DNA of 64,000 bases from Alcaligenaceae bacterium (lineage in GTDB: Bacteria > Pseudomonadota > Gammaproteobacteria > Burkholderiales > Burkholderiaceae_B): positions 62,001-126,000 of the forward strand of contig JACCEP010000002.1 in the NCBI GenBank assembly GCA_013416395.1. The letters are read 5' to 3'. Position numbers and translations under genes: made by a program. The notes beneath the pieces are model-generated. The model worked only from the letters and a program-made list of their open reading frames with translations, was not told where the DNA came from and ran no database searches. Positions 25,973-33,499 of this stretch are shown piece after piece (position 1 is the stretch's first letter; each line of letters starts with the position of its first letter).

Positions 25973-28081
25973 ATGGATACGATAAAGAAACTTCGGTATC
26001 GCTATTGGCCCGACCGCGCAATTGGTGAGTTGCTGGCAAAACAATGGATGGAAACGGCGGTACCGTTACTTGTGCTTTTGCTTGTAATTGCAGGCTTTGC
26101 ATCGGTTTCTGAAAACTTTCTTACGTTTAGCTCTATTTCTGTACTGCTGCGGCAATCAGGTGAAATCGGCTTTATCGTATTTGGCATGGCATTGGTGCTG
26201 ATTGTTGGCGGGATCGATCTTAGCGTGGGGTCGATGTATGCAATTTGCAATGTACTGGTTCTGTACTTTATCCACGTTCTTGAATGGTCTATTTTCCCCG
26301 CAATGGGGGTGACCCTGTTGTGCGGTGCGCTTATGGGTGCCGTCAATGGCGTGCTGATCGGGTATCTGAAGCTGCGTGCTTTTCTTACGACGCTGGTTAC
26401 CTTGATTGTTTTTCGCGCCATATTCAACCTCATTCAGTTTAAATGGGCGGTTGAAATTGCGTCGACGATTCCGGACTCTGACTTGTGGGATGAGTTGGGC
26501 AACGGTACTGTGCTTTTTCTGCCGGTTTCTACCTGGATCTTCATCATCGTCGCCATTTTGCTCCACATATTTCTAACTCGCATGCGGGGCGGATGGCACA
26601 TGATGGCAGTGGGCGGCTCTCGTCGCTCTGCATACAATTCTGGTCTGCCGGTTAATCGGATCGCGGCGCAGGCGTATGTCGCTTCTGGCGTGTTTGCCGC
26701 CGTAGCCGCCATTTTGTATGCGGCTCGGGTCGACAGCAGCAGCGCCGACACAGGCATGGGTCTGGAGATCGTGGTGCTCGCAGCGGCTTTGCTGGGCGGT
26801 ATCCGCCTGGGGGGCGGTAAGGGCTCAGTCGTCAAAGCAGTACTCGGTACCCTGATTATTCTGATCGTTACCAATGGCCTTAGGGGGTTGTCTGTTCCTG
26901 CGGGGTATATCCGCATGTCGTTGGCCTTTATCATGATTGCAGCGGTAACCCTGGATATCCGCTGGTTCAAGAATCGTGGCAAGGCGTTAAGCGAGCTGTA
27001 TGTCAGCCCCGGCTATTTGTCCTTGCCATCGGCTCCCGATACGCATGCCGAGTCAAAATCACCTTATTCGGTAAATAATAAGTTTGGTGATACTCAGTTA
27101 ATCGGTCTGGGCATGATCGAGTCCCCCGAAGACGTGATCCTGGACGAGGACGATAACCTTTATTGTGGCACTCGTCATGGCGACGTCATGCGGTTTTTTG
27201 CGCCTGACTATAAGCGTATGGAGCTTTATGCGCATATTGGTGGCCAGCCGCTGGGGATGGCATTCGACAAAAGCGGCAATTTGTATGTTTGCGTGGGTGG
27301 CATGGGGCTTTACTGCATTCAACGCAATGACCGTTCGGTCGTAAAGGCAACCGATGAAACAGGGCGCTCATGGCTATCAGTCGTGGATGACAGCCGCTTA
27401 CGGCTGGCAGATGACCTGGATATTGCCCCCGATGGCCGAATTTTCTTTTCTGAAGCGACCGTACGCTACGAGATGCATGAGTGGCCCATCGACAGCCTTG
27501 AAGGGCGAGGCAATGGCCGTATTATTTGTTATGACCCACGTACCGGCCGCACGCACACTGTACTGAAGAATCTGATATTTCCTAATGGTGTTTGCATTGC
27601 ATCGGATGGCCAGTCACTGCTTTTTGCAGAAAGCTGGGCGTGCCGGATTAGCCGTTATTGGTTTGATGGGCCTAATAAAGGCAAGCTGGAGGTTGTTATC
27701 GCCGATTTGCCAGGTTATCCGGACAATATCAACAGGGCGTCTGATGGTAATTACTGGATTGCCATCATGGGCATGCGCAGCCCGGCTTTCGATCTGGCGA
27801 TGCGTTCACCCGCATTTCGTCGACGTATGGTCAAACGCCTGGGGCAAGATGAGTGGTTAGCCCCGAATATCAATGTGGGTTGCGTGATCAAGTGCAATGA
27901 TAATGGGCAGGTTCTGGAGTCGTACTGGGATCGCAGTGGTAAAAATCACCCCATGATTACTTCTATGCGCGAACATCGGGGTTATTTGTATCTGGGGGGT
28001 ATATCCAACAACCGCATTGGTCGATACAAATTAGAAGCGGCTGACCCCGATTTCATGCAGCATCCCATCGAAAAGGTTTAA
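25973..28081 (+). CDS. Fusion: RbsC-type ABC permease + SMP-30/strictosidine-synthase-like beta-propeller
   Basis: 702-residue two-domain protein. Residues 1 to about 345 are a full permease: VFGMALVLIVGGIDLSVGSMY is the classic RbsC loop, and AAALLGGIRLGGGKGSVVKAVLGTL closes it. After a short polar linker (about 345-380), residues 380-700 form a soluble propeller of the SMP-30/strictosidine-synthase-like type, with ESPEDVILDEDDNLYCG, FPNGVCIASDGQSLLFAESW and GYPDNINRASDGNYWIAIMG, which keep the expected metal-ligand Asn/Asp positions. RbsC-type permeases place the C-terminus in the cytoplasm, so the enzyme would meet substrate as it enters. The ATG at 25973 is preferred to a TTG at 25937. 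The frame is uninterrupted, so it is a real fusion in the sequence given. Confidence 0.9.
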   Translation: MDTIKKLRYRYWPDRAIGELLAKQWMETAVPLLVLLLVIAGFASVSENFLTFSSISVLLRQSGEIGFIVFGMALVLIVGGIDLSVGSMYAICNVLVLYFIHVLEWSIFPAMGVTLLCGALMGAVNGVLIGYLKLRAFLTTLVTLIVFRAIFNLIQFKWAVEIASTIPDSDLWDELGNGTVLFLPVSTWIFIIVAILLHIFLTRMRGGWHMMAVGGSRRSAYNSGLPVNRIAAQAYVASGVFAAVAAILYAARVDSSSADTGMGLEIVVLAAALLGGIRLGGGKGSVVKAVLGTLIILIVTNGLRGLSVPAGYIRMSLAFIMIAAVTLDIRWFKNRGKALSELYVSPGYLSLPSAPDTHAESKSPYSVNNKFGDTQLIGLGMIESPEDVILDEDDNLYCGTRHGDVMRFFAPDYKRMELYAHIGGQPLGMAFDKSGNLYVCVGGMGLYCIQRNDRSVVKATDETGRSWLSVVDDSRLRLADDLDIAPDGRIFFSEATVRYEMHEWPIDSLEGRGNGRIICYDPRTGRTHTVLKNLIFPNGVCIASDGQSLLFAESWACRISRYWFDGPNKGKLEVVIADLPGYPDNINRASDGNYWIAIMGMRSPAFDLAMRSPAFRRRMVKRLGQDEWLAPNINVGCVIKCNDNGQVLESYWDRSGKNHPMITSMREHRGYLYLGGISNNRIGRYKLEAADPDFMQHPIEKV

Positions 28082-28085
28082 CAAC

Positions 28086-29174
28086 ATGCTCAAAAGAATT
28101 AAGCGTGCGCATAATCGTTTTTTTGGGGTGGGTGAGGCCGATACGTCGGTACCTGTATTTGATGGGGCGCTCAAACCCAATCATTTACTCGACACCGCAG
28201 AGGTCTTTCTTGAGCGCCCGGGCCTGGAGGACATGGCCATCGATGGCCAGGGTCGTCTGGTTGTGGCGTGTGGCAATGATATCTTGCGCGTCGAACCCGG
28301 TGGGGCCTTGCAGCCGATTGCCAGTTTGCCTGGGCCCATTCAGGCCCTCGCGTCGTATCGCGATGGCCTGGTTGTGGCTACCCGGGATGGCCTGTCGTTT
28401 GTGACAGGCGCTTTCGACGGAAAACATGTTCAAACACTGGGCGATCAGCCTGCGCAATGCATCAATGCACTGTGTGAAGGCCCCGACGGCACTGTATTGA
28501 TCACCGAGGGGTCGCGCACCATACCCTATGACGACTGGGCTGTAGATTTGCTCAGCGGGGGTAAAAGTGGGCGTCTTCTTATGTACAACCCAGAATCGGG
28601 CAACACCCAAGTTCGTGCGCAAGGCTTGGCCTATGGCTATGGCGTGTGTTACGACGGTGAGCGCATAGTGGCGTCAGAAAGCTGGGCTCATCGCGTTTTG
28701 GTTTTGCGCGAAGACAGCATAGATTCAGGCCCGAGCCAGATACCTGGCTACCCCTCGCGTATTGCTGCCGCTTCTGGGGGCGGTTTCTGGCTGACAATTT
28801 TTGCTCCGCGCAGCCAATTGCTTGAATTCGTGCTGCGGGAAGATGCCTTTCGCGCTGAAATGATGCAAACCGTCGAGCCCAAGTATTGGATTGCGCCCGC
28901 CTTAAGCTCAGGCCAGGATTTTCTGGAACCCCTGCAACAGGGCGGCGTGAGGCAAATGGGCACACTAAAGCCATGGGCACCTGCACGTTCCTATGGCCTT
29001 ATCTTGCGTCTGTCGCAAGACTTAGTGCCGCTGTATTCCTTGCATAGTCGTGTTGGCGGCTTGCACCACGGTATTGTGGCCGCAGCCGAACTCGATGGCG
29101 CCTTGCTGGCCTTGTCCAAGGGTTCAGGACGCATTCTGCGTGTGCCGCTATCTGATCTTGAACTACAGGACTGA
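28086..29174 (+). CDS. Stand-alone SMP-30/strictosidine-synthase-like propeller protein
   Basis: 362-residue soluble protein with no signal peptide, similar in repeat pattern to the propeller half of the preceding fusion and starting 5 bp after it. Blades are marked by LEDMAIDGQGRLVVACG, CINALCEGPDGTVLITEGS, YGYGVCYDGERIVASESWAHRV and GYPSRIAAASGGGFWLTIF. Compared with the fusion, FPNG has become YGYG and PDNI has become PSRI, so two positions that normally hold metal ligands are replaced. It may be catalytically altered or a structural partner. SMP-30 relatives include lactonases and phosphotriesterase-like hydrolases. Substrate unknown; co-translation with its neighbours is likely. Confidence 0.85.
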   Translation: MLKRIKRAHNRFFGVGEADTSVPVFDGALKPNHLLDTAEVFLERPGLEDMAIDGQGRLVVACGNDILRVEPGGALQPIASLPGPIQALASYRDGLVVATRDGLSFVTGAFDGKHVQTLGDQPAQCINALCEGPDGTVLITEGSRTIPYDDWAVDLLSGGKSGRLLMYNPESGNTQVRAQGLAYGYGVCYDGERIVASESWAHRVLVLREDSIDSGPSQIPGYPSRIAAASGGGFWLTIFAPRSQLLEFVLREDAFRAEMMQTVEPKYWIAPALSSGQDFLEPLQQGGVRQMGTLKPWAPARSYGLILRLSQDLVPLYSLHSRVGGLHHGIVAAAELDGALLALSKGSGRILRVPLSDLELQD

Positions 29175-29178
29175 CACC

Positions 29179-30669
29179 ATGACACCGATATTGGAACTTC
29201 ATCAGGCGACCAAGCGGTATGGGGGCGTTCCGGCCATAGAACAGGTCGACTTCACGCTCATGAAAGGGGAAATCCATGCGCTATGCGGCGAAAACGGTGC
29301 AGGCAAATCGACACTGACCAAAGTGATGGCGGGGGTGGTCGACCTTAGCTCGGGCGAGATGAAGATCGATGGCAAACCTGTGTCGTTTCGCAACCCCGTC
29401 GAGGCCTTGTCGGCCGGCGTGGCCATGGTGTTTCAGGAAACCAGCCTGGTACCCACCATGACGGTAGGTCAAAATCTGTTTCTGGGCAAAGAAAAATTCG
29501 TTAATCGCTTGCGGGCTATTTATATTGCTGCACAGCAGTTACTGCAGTCACTTAACTTTAATGTAGACCCCACCCTCATGGTGGCCAATCTTGGCGCTGC
29601 CCAAAAGCAAATGGTTGAGATTGCCCGTGCCGTGCTGCACGATGCGCGCGTCATTATTTTTGATGAGCCCACGGCAACGCTTACACCAGAAGAGAAAAAA
29701 TATTTCTTTGACTTGATACGTAATCTGAAAGCCCGGGGTGTATCTATTATTTTTATTTCCCACGCGTTGGAAGAAGCGCTGGAGCTGTCGGACAGAATCA
29801 CCGTGATGCGGGATGGCAAGCATATTGTGACTGACGATACCGTAAAGTTTAATCGCGACAGTATTGTCCACGCCATGGTTGGTCGTGACCTGGCCAGCAC
29901 GCTGTATGGTCAGAAGACGACGTTGCGTAAGGCGGGAGAGCGGGTGCTTAGCGTACAGAATCTGCGCATGGGGACTATGGTACGCAATACGTCATTTTCG
30001 GTTTTTGCCGGCCAGATCACGGGTGTGTTTGGTCTTATCGGGTCGGGTCGCACCGAAACATTCAAGGTGGTGGCGGGGGTGCTCAAGCGCGACTATACCC
30101 ACGGAGGCAAAATCCTGTTCAAAGACAAGCCTATACGCTACCGGGTGCCAGCACCTGCAGTTGCTGCCGGTATTGCCTACATTACCGAAGACCGAAAGGT
30201 TGATGGTTTTTTTGAAACCATGACTATTTCGCGCAATATCTATGCGGGCTTGCTTGCAAAACTGCGGGGAAAGCGCCAGGTGATGCGGCGTTCTGAAGAA
30301 AAAGCCACAGGTTCACACTGGAGGCAAAAGCTGAATGTGCGTGCAGTAACCGAAAATGCCAAAGTCATTGAGTTATCGGGTGGCAATCAGCAAAAAGTCG
30401 TTATTGCCAAATCTTTGGTTCAAAACCCCGAGTTGGTCATCTTCGACGAGCCTACGCGCGGCGTGGATGTGGGTGCCGTTGCCGAGATCCACGAGATCAT
30501 CCGTGGCCTTGCTGATCAAGGTCTGGCCGTTGTCGTGATTTCTTCTTACCTGCCCGAAATCATGATGCTGTCTGATCGCATATTAGTGTCGCGTCAGGGG
30601 CGTATCGTAGAAGAGTTCACCAATACGAACGTGACTGAAGAGGAGATCATGTATGCCTCCATCCATTGA
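29179..30669 (+). CDS. RbsA-type double ABC ATPase
   Basis: 496-residue protein with two ATPase domains, the form that powers sugar importers with RbsC-type permeases. Domain 1 has Walker A GENGAGKST, an atypical signature NLGAAQKQMVEIARA and Walker B VIIFDEPTA. Domain 2 has the usual degenerate P-loop GLIGSGRTE, a full signature LSGGNQQKVVIAKS and VIFDEPTRGVDVGA. These asymmetries are normal for the family. The ATG at 29179 lies 4 bp after the propeller gene stop; a longer frame from 29050 overlaps that gene and is rejected. It completes the importer. No further same-strand gene follows for about 460 bp before the tRNA. Confidence 0.93.
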   Translation: MTPILELHQATKRYGGVPAIEQVDFTLMKGEIHALCGENGAGKSTLTKVMAGVVDLSSGEMKIDGKPVSFRNPVEALSAGVAMVFQETSLVPTMTVGQNLFLGKEKFVNRLRAIYIAAQQLLQSLNFNVDPTLMVANLGAAQKQMVEIARAVLHDARVIIFDEPTATLTPEEKKYFFDLIRNLKARGVSIIFISHALEEALELSDRITVMRDGKHIVTDDTVKFNRDSIVHAMVGRDLASTLYGQKTTLRKAGERVLSVQNLRMGTMVRNTSFSVFAGQITGVFGLIGSGRTETFKVVAGVLKRDYTHGGKILFKDKPIRYRVPAPAVAAGIAYITEDRKVDGFFETMTISRNIYAGLLAKLRGKRQVMRRSEEKATGSHWRQKLNVRAVTENAKVIELSGGNQQKVVIAKSLVQNPELVIFDEPTRGVDVGAVAEIHEIIRGLADQGLAVVVISSYLPEIMMLSDRILVSRQGRIVEEFTNTNVTEEEIMYASIH

Positions 30670-30884
30670 TGGGTTAATTGCCTGATCCGTGCGCCAAGGT
30701 CTGAACTTGATTAGCCGATAGTTTGGCCAAGCCTTAGATACCCAGGTGGTCCTTCTATGGCGTGTTGCACAAGTAGCTGGCTTAATCAGGCTATCAGTTG
30801 CCGTGCCGTCTGGAATTGCGTCGCGTTGCCAATGTACGCAGGCGGGTGCCATGGTGGTTGGATGCGGCGAGTTCCGAGTAGTGT

Positions 30885-30933
30885 GTTGTTTGTTGTTTGT
30901 TGTTTGTTGTTTGTTGTTTGTTGTTTGTTGTTT
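30885..30933 (+). repeat. Seven perfect copies of heptanucleotide GTTGTTT
   Basis: A 49-bp simple sequence repeat. Since 7 is not a multiple of 3, slippage would change frame in any gene across it. It lies within small open frames of doubtful reality (30746-30994 and 30757-31140, plus strand). Confidence 0.95.
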
Positions 30934-31029
30934 CATATATGGCTGTTGCTGTTGCTGTGGCGGGCCAACTATCTTGGCCGACGTGTCAAGGTAATTTTCG
31001 CTGAACATGTTGCCGTGGTTTATGCCGCA

Positions 31030-31059
31030 TTCAGGCTCGCGGCAACATTGCTTTATAAT
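31030..31059 (+). promoter_or_regulatory. Possible promoter of tRNA-Arg
   Basis: Perfect TATAAT at 31054-31059, 71 bp before the tRNA, with a weak TTCAGG 18 bp upstream of it. Only the -10 is convincing. Confidence 0.35.
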
Positions 31060-31130
31060 GCTAGCCCGGTGTGCTCGGCTTGGCGTTTTTACACGCCTAT
31101 GCAGCTGTGCATCTACTCACCGATATTTGC

Positions 31131-31205
31131 GTCCCTGTAGTTAAATGGATATAACTTTCCCCTCCTAAGGGAAGATTGCAGGTTCGATTCCTGCCGGGGA
31201 CGCCA
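31131..31205 (+). tRNA. tRNA-Arg, anticodon CCU (reads AGG)
   Basis: 75-nt cloverleaf. The acceptor GTCCCTG pairs with CGGGGAC (one G-U), the anticodon stem TTCCC/GGGAA encloses loop CTCCTAA with CCT at the anticodon positions, and the T-arm GCAGG-TTCGATT-CCTGC is perfect. G73 precedes an encoded CCA. tRNA-Arg(CCU) genes are frequent integration sites for mobile elements; no integrase lies beside this one. Confidence 0.95.
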
Positions 31206-31414
31206 AGTCTATTCTGTCAGTCTGCTTGTATCTCCATTAGCGTTCCCTCCCATATCATGCGCGATACGCGACTTGTGCTGGCGTTTTCCCTTTCCTATAA
31301 AACCTTGTTGTTGATCAATTACCAAACTACAGCGTATGATCTTGACGGCAGTCAGTGCCCCGGGTATTTGAGCCCGGTTTTCCTTATCTGCAAGGTATGT
31401 AAAGGAGTTAAAAA

Positions 31415-31543
31415 ATGAAAAAAGCGATTGTTTTGTTGCTGCTGGGGGCGTCCGTTGTTATTGCGGGCTGCAATACAATTAGCGGTGCTGGTAAGGATAT
31501 CGAGCGCGGTGGCGAAAGCATTCAGAAAGCCGCCGACAAATAG
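31415..31543 (+). CDS. Entericidin-family small lipoprotein
   Basis: 42-residue lipoprotein too short for usual ORF cut-offs. It starts MKKAIVLLLLGASVVIAGCN with a lipobox IAGC cleaved before Cys19, followed by an entericidin-type tail: ISGAGKDIERGGESIQKAAD and a final K. A strong AAAGGAG site lies 7 bp before the ATG. Entericidins are outer- or inner-membrane lipoproteins of the EcnA/EcnB toxin-antidote type linked to stationary-phase lysis in enteric bacteria; in betaproteobacteria single copies are common and their function is unclear. Upstream, TTGACG (31342) and TATTTG (31365) are 17 bp apart, and a CCGGG/CCCGG hairpin overlaps that region. Confidence 0.88.
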   Translation: MKKAIVLLLLGASVVIAGCNTISGAGKDIERGGESIQKAADK

Positions 31544-31719
31544 GGCTTAACTCAGCGTGATGGCGCCGGGACAAAACTTCGATGGCTATGAGGTTGTCAT
31601 GTTCCCGAGCGCCATTTTGTTTTTTTGGCATTGCGGTGCATCTGATGATCAGGATGGGGCCGCTGCGGCTGACTCTGTTCCAGCCTCAGAACCCCGGCAT
31701 CAAAACCCCAGTCCCGGCC

Positions 31720-31777
31720 CCAGAGAGCCAGAGAGCCCGAGCCCCAGCCCGAGCCCGAGCCCAGCCTCCGGCCCCAG
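31720..31777. repeat. GAGCCC/CAGCCC hexamer-like low-complexity tract
   Basis: A run of imperfect GAGCCC, CCAGCC and GAGCCCGAG units between the entericidin gene and ybaK. The plus-strand frames across it give Pro/Ser/Glu stretches with no start or homology support, so it is treated as noncoding. Confidence 0.7.
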
Positions 31778-31801
31778 TCGCTGTCATCGCCATAGCGTGC
31801 G

Positions 31802-32296
31802 TTATGCTTTCGCCAGCCCTGCTTCCACAGGTTGTGCGGACAGCAATTGCGTCAGTGCATCAGGCGCAACGCCTATCAGGTAGCCACGCCGGCCTCCGTT
31901 GACATAGATCACGGGGTAATCCAGCAGCGCGGCCTCTACCCATACCGACATCTTCTTGCGCGTTGCAAAAGGCGACGTGCCACCCACCAAATATCCCGAA
32001 TGTTTTTGCGCGGTTTCAACTGAGCAGGGTGCGACGCGCTTGACGCCGATCTGGCGCGCCAGATTTTTGGTTGATACTTCACAATCGCCGTGCATGACCA
32101 CGATAAGCGGTTTGCTGTTTTCGTCTTCCATGATGAGTGTCTTACCCACCTGGTGTGGGTCAAGGCCCAACTGACGCGCCGCTTCGCCTGCACCGCCATG
32201 ATCCACATAGTCATAAGCATGGCCGGTGAACGCAATCTTGTGTTTTTTCAGCAACTGCGTGGCAGGTGTTTCGGAAACGTGTTTTTCTTTGCTCAT
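31802..32296 (-). CDS. ybaK: YbaK-type Cys-tRNA(Pro)/Cys-tRNA(Cys) deacylase
   Basis: 164-residue editing-domain protein that hydrolyses mischarged Cys-tRNA(Pro). Family features are TPATQLLKKHKIAFTGHAY, VGKTLIMED with the conserved Lys (Lys52), VVMHGDCEVSTKNLAR and GYLVGGTSPFATRKKM. A 97-codon in-frame extension up to 32587 overlaps xerD and is rejected; homology begins at the ATG at 32296. It starts 11 bp after the xerD stop and is probably co-transcribed with it. Confidence 0.93.
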   Translation of the reverse strand: MSKEKHVSETPATQLLKKHKIAFTGHAYDYVDHGGAGEAARQLGLDPHQVGKTLIMEDENSKPLIVVMHGDCEVSTKNLARQIGVKRVAPCSVETAQKHSGYLVGGTSPFATRKKMSVWVEAALLDYPVIYVNGGRRGYLIGVAPDALTQLLSAQPVEAGLAKA

Positions 32297-32307
32297 GTCG
32301 TTTGCCT

Positions 32308-33228
32308 TCAAGCGCGCGGGTGATGTTTTGCATGCAGCGCCTTGAGGCGTTCGCGGGCTACATGCGTGTAAATTTGGGTGGTTGAAATGTCGGCATGGCC
32401 CAGCAACATCTGTACGACCCTCAGGTCGGCACCGTGATTTAGCAGATGCGTGGCAAAGGCATGGCGCAACACATGCGGCGACAGCGGCACTTGTATATCG
32501 GCCAGAGCAGCGTATTTTTTTACGATAAGCCAGAAAGCCTGTCGCGTCATGCCTGAGCTGCGGGCCGTAATGAACAGAACATCGCATTGCCTGCGCCCCA
32601 GCAATTCGGGGCGGGCGTTATTTAGGTAGAGGCTTATCCAATGAAGGGCTTCTTCGCCCAGGGGCACGAGGCGATCTTTTCCGCCCTTGCCCATGGTCAC
32701 CCTCACCACCCCTTCTGTCAGGCTGACATCAAGTACGTTGAGGCCTACTAGCTCAGAAACCCGCAAGCCGGTGGCATACAGGGTTTCGAGCATGGCCCGG
32801 TCACGCAATCCCAGGGTGCTGCGTGTGTCGGGCGCCTCAAGTAAATCATCTACCTGGCCCTCAGAGAGTGTTTTGGGAAATCTGGGTGCCTGTTTGGCGG
32901 CGTGCAGCGTAAGGCAAGGGTCTTGCGTAACCTGGCCATGACGCAGCGCCCAAAGATAATAACGCCTCAGCGAAGCCAGCCTTCGGTTGGCCGTTGTGGC
33001 CTTGGTGCTGGCGTGGCGGGCGGCAAACCACGCCTGGATATCGCTGGCGCCGGCCTGTTCCAAAGAGCCTGCCTGCTGCTGATGCAACCACTGTGCAAAT
33101 GCAGTCAGATCACGACGGTAAGCGGCCAGGGTGTTGGCAGCAAGGCCGTCTTCAAGCCAGACAGCGTCCAGGAATAGGTCGATGGAGGCAGGGGGGGTAA
33201 AGAATGTAGGAGGCACGCGGCGTGACAA
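32308..33228 (-). CDS. xerD: Site-specific tyrosine recombinase XerD
   Basis: 306-residue recombinase that, with XerC, resolves chromosome dimers at dif. It has an N-terminal SAM-like core-binding domain (IDLFLDAVWLEDGLAANTL) and a C-terminal catalytic domain. The catalytic set is complete by count: Arg156 in TGLRVSEL, Lys184 in GKGGKDR, His252 and Arg255 in HVLRHAFATH, His278 in LLGHADISTTQIYTH and nucleophile Tyr287. The start and length match housekeeping XerD rather than a phage integrase, even though a tRNA gene is near. It is divergent from modA. Confidence 0.94.
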   Translation of the reverse strand: MSRRVPPTFFTPPASIDLFLDAVWLEDGLAANTLAAYRRDLTAFAQWLHQQQAGSLEQAGASDIQAWFAARHASTKATTANRRLASLRRYYLWALRHGQVTQDPCLTLHAAKQAPRFPKTLSEGQVDDLLEAPDTRSTLGLRDRAMLETLYATGLRVSELVGLNVLDVSLTEGVVRVTMGKGGKDRLVPLGEEALHWISLYLNNARPELLGRRQCDVLFITARSSGMTRQAFWLIVKKYAALADIQVPLSPHVLRHAFATHLLNHGADLRVVQMLLGHADISTTQIYTHVARERLKALHAKHHPRA

Positions 33229-33278
33229 GAAGAGGGTTTGACGACGATCAATATGTTATCGCACGCCGTTTGACGTAT

Positions 33279-33302
33279 CGCTATATACGTATATATATTA
33301 CG
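33279..33302. promoter_or_regulatory. Candidate ModE-binding molybdate box
   Basis: CGCTATATA and TATATTACG form an imperfect palindrome in AT-rich DNA about 200 bp before modA, very like the half-sites CGnTATATA of known Mo-boxes. With modE convergent on the same operon, molybdate-dependent repression of modABC is likely. Confidence 0.6.
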
Positions 33303-33499
33303 GGTATTCGTATCAAATGTATAAATGTATCAATCGCATTAAGGAAACTCTGAAAAAGCGCGAGGTCGAAAAAACAGATTCAATAAAGTCAATCGTTTAC
33401 GACAGCGGATTCAACTGAAAACCGACTTATTAGACCTTCCTTAAACGACGGTCTCATCCCTACATTCTATTCTCGCCTCCCCGGAAAAAGGAAGATTAC

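Larger units (their letters stand above)
30670..31130. other. Gene-poor gap with simple repeats
   Basis: 461 bp between the ATPase and tRNA-Arg. It holds a heptanucleotide repeat, a short GCTGTT run (about 30942-30957) and a TATAAT box, but no convincing gene. Open frames crossing the repeat are low-complexity and lack homology features. Confidence 0.6.

Noticed and set aside
30757-31140. 127-codon frame over the heptanucleotide repeat
   Set aside because: Cys/Leu/Val low complexity from the repeat, running into the tRNA gene; no homology features.
31557-31883. Proline/serine-rich open frame between the entericidin gene and ybaK
   Set aside because: It is created by a low-complexity GAGCCC tract, lacks a ribosome site and overlaps ybaK on the other strand.
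31131-33228. tRNA-Arg plus xerD as an integrated island boundary
   Set aside because: XerD looks like the housekeeping recombinase, its neighbours are core genes and no att duplication was seen.
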